Origin: Veillonella criceti
GTDB taxonomy: Bacteria; Bacillota; Negativicutes; Veillonellales; Veillonellaceae
Direction of reading: 5' to 3'
NCBI RefSeq assembly: GCF_900460315.1
Contig: NZ_UHIO01000001.1
Span: forward strand, 396,001 to 460,000
DNA length: 64,000 nucleotides
Below, one piece after another: positions 62,944 to 64,000 of the stretch (position 1 is its first letter; each line of letters begins with the position of its first letter). Both the position numbers and the translations under genes were made by a program. The notes beneath the pieces are model-generated. The model worked only from the letters and a program-made list of their open reading frames with translations, ran no database searches and had not been told where the DNA came from.

Positions 62944-64000
62944 CTACTGTACTTTATGTAAGTAATCATATTGTTCCTGAGTTAATGCATCAATATCGTA
63001 CCCCATAGAATTAAGTTTTACTTTAGCGATACGTACATCTAATTCATGAGGTAAAATATGAACTGTACTTTCCATAGTCGTACCATGATCAAGTAGGTAT
63101 TCAGCAGCCAATGCTTGCATAGCAAAGGATAAGTCCATAATTTCGGCAGGATGTCCATCACCAGCGGCTAAATTAACAAGACGACCGCCGGCTAACAAGT
63201 ATAAAGTCCGGCCATCAGCTAATGTGTAACCTTCAATATTTTTACGAACATTTTTATGAGAAACTGCCATATCCGCTAGTTCGACCCCATTGACTTCACA
63301 ATCAAAATGGCCAGCATTACACATAATCGCTTTGTCTTTCATTACTTCATAGTGCTCTTTGCGAATCACATCTTTACAACCAGTTACGGTAATAAAAATA
63401 TCACCAATTGGCGCAGCTTCAATCATAGGCATAACTTTAAAACCATCAAAAACTGCTTCAATCGCTTTAATAGGGTCTACTTCGGTAACAATAACATGGG
63501 CCCCAAGACCTTTAGCACGCATAGCTACCCCTTTACCACACCAGCCATAACCAGCAACAACTACGTTTTTACCAGTTACAGTTAAATTAGTGGTGCGCAT
63601 AATGCCATCCCATACGGATTGTCCCGTCCCGTACCGATTATCAAAAAGATATTTACAATAGGAATCATTCACCGCAATCATTGGGAACGTTAATTTATGT
63701 TCATTAGCCAACGCATGTAAACGATGTACCCCTGTGGTTGTTTCTTCAGAGCCGCCAATAAGACGTTCTTTAGCATCTGTACGAGTGGTATGTAATAAAT
63801 TAACAAGATCGCCCCCATCATCAATGATAATATGAGGTTTATGATCTAGCGCTTTATTCAAAAACATAAAGTATTCGTCTTCAGTGCAATCATGCCATGC
63901 ATATACAGTAAGTCCCATATCTACTAAGGCTGCTGCCACATCATCTTGAGTAGATAAAGGATTAGAGCCTGTAACAATTACATCAGCACCAGCTTCTTTT
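62944..64000 (-). CDS. ahcY: Adenosylhomocysteinase (N-terminus beyond the window edge)
   Basis: The frame is open to the right edge (the upstream residues read [19 protein letters not shown]), so about 60 to 70 N-terminal residues are missing. The NAD-binding G-Y-G-W-C-G-K-G and [10 protein letters not shown] motifs and the C-terminal L-N-S-M-G-Y-D-I-D-x-L-T-x-E-Q-x-x-Y are clear. It hydrolyses SAH to homocysteine and adenosine. Its length is that of the shorter bacterial/archaeal type. Confidence 0.94.
   Translation of the reverse strand, partial: KEAGADVIVTGSNPLSTQDDVAAALVDMGLTVYAWHDCTEDEYFMFLNKALDHKPHIIIDDGGDLVNLLHTTRTDAKERLIGGSEETTTGVHRLHALANEHKLTFPMIAVNDSYCKYLFDNRYGTGQSVWDGIMRTTNLTVTGKNVVVAGYGWCGKGVAMRAKGLGAHVIVTEVDPIKAIEAVFDGFKVMPMIEAAPIGDIFITVTGCKDVIRKEHYEVMKDKAIMCNAGHFDCEVNGVELADMAVSHKNVRKNIEGYTLADGRTLYLLAGGRLVNLAAGDGHPAEIMDLSFAMQALAAEYLLDHGTTMESTVHILPHELDVRIAKVKLNSMGYDIDALTQEQYDYLHKVQ

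Overview
The window is a gene-dense, AT-rich bacterial chromosome segment. It most likely comes from a diderm, lactate-using Firmicute of the class Negativicutes, and probably from Veillonella. The support is indirect: Firmicute-style gene orders (efp-asp23-asp23-nusB-xseA-xseB-ispA-tlyA-nadK-argR-recN; divergent yneA/lexA), a CIRCE-controlled groESL, an L-box lysine riboswitch, a large FAD/4Fe-4S D-lactate dehydrogenase and a late-stage cobalamin cluster. Genus is inference; there is no rRNA in the window.

Layout. Positions 1-2.8 kb: the 3' part of a ComEC-like metallo-hydrolase, a cell-wall amidase and a GerMN lipoprotein. 2.9-8.8 kb: thiL, the t6A genes tsaE-tsaB-rimI-tsaD, then a histidine kinase and an ANTAR antiterminator. 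8.9-11 kb: groES-groEL. 11-12.5 kb: a diverged diaminopimelate decarboxylase. 12.6-17.8 kb: sufCBDSU behind a leader that could act as an attenuator. 17.9-19.6 kb: a BFD-like ferredoxin, a HAD phosphatase and an S-adenosylmethionine decarboxylase homologue without its pyruvoyl serine. 20-23 kb: D-lactate dehydrogenase. 23.1-24.2 kb: a Cre-like tyrosine recombinase with a loxP-like palindrome just upstream. 24.3-25.6 kb: the yneA/lexA SOS pair.

From 25.7 to 60.6 kb almost everything is on the minus strand. It holds dapB-asd-dapA under a lysine riboswitch, the recN-to-efp housekeeping run, a pseudouridine synthase, the cobalamin lower-ligand and adenosylation genes (cobU-cobQ-cbiB-cobS-pduX-cobD-cobC, plus pduO further on), ndk, htpX and a tRNA-Pro(GGG). 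It continues with thrB/hom, an ACT protein, a flippase/deacetylase pair, larB with only the C-terminal half of larC, an RNA methyltransferase and a heterodimeric ABC exporter. 60.8-64 kb holds tpx, mtaD and a truncated ahcY.

How the genes fit together. D-lactate dehydrogenase, the Lar cofactor genes and cobalamin synthesis (for methylmalonyl-CoA mutase) suit fermentation of lactate to propionate. DapA/DapB/Asd and LysA make diaminopimelate and lysine; Hom and ThrB branch to threonine, and PduX/CobD turn threonine into the aminopropanol arm of cobalamin. SUF, the BFD-like protein and Tpx serve an Fe-S-rich anaerobe facing occasional oxygen.

The best candidate for something undescribed is the Cre-like recombinase with its palindromic site at 23074-23114. 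Next are the suf leader (12634-12833), the Cys-for-Ser AdoMetDC homologue, and the LarB/LarC2-only arrangement. No CRISPR array, insertion sequence or prophage was seen.
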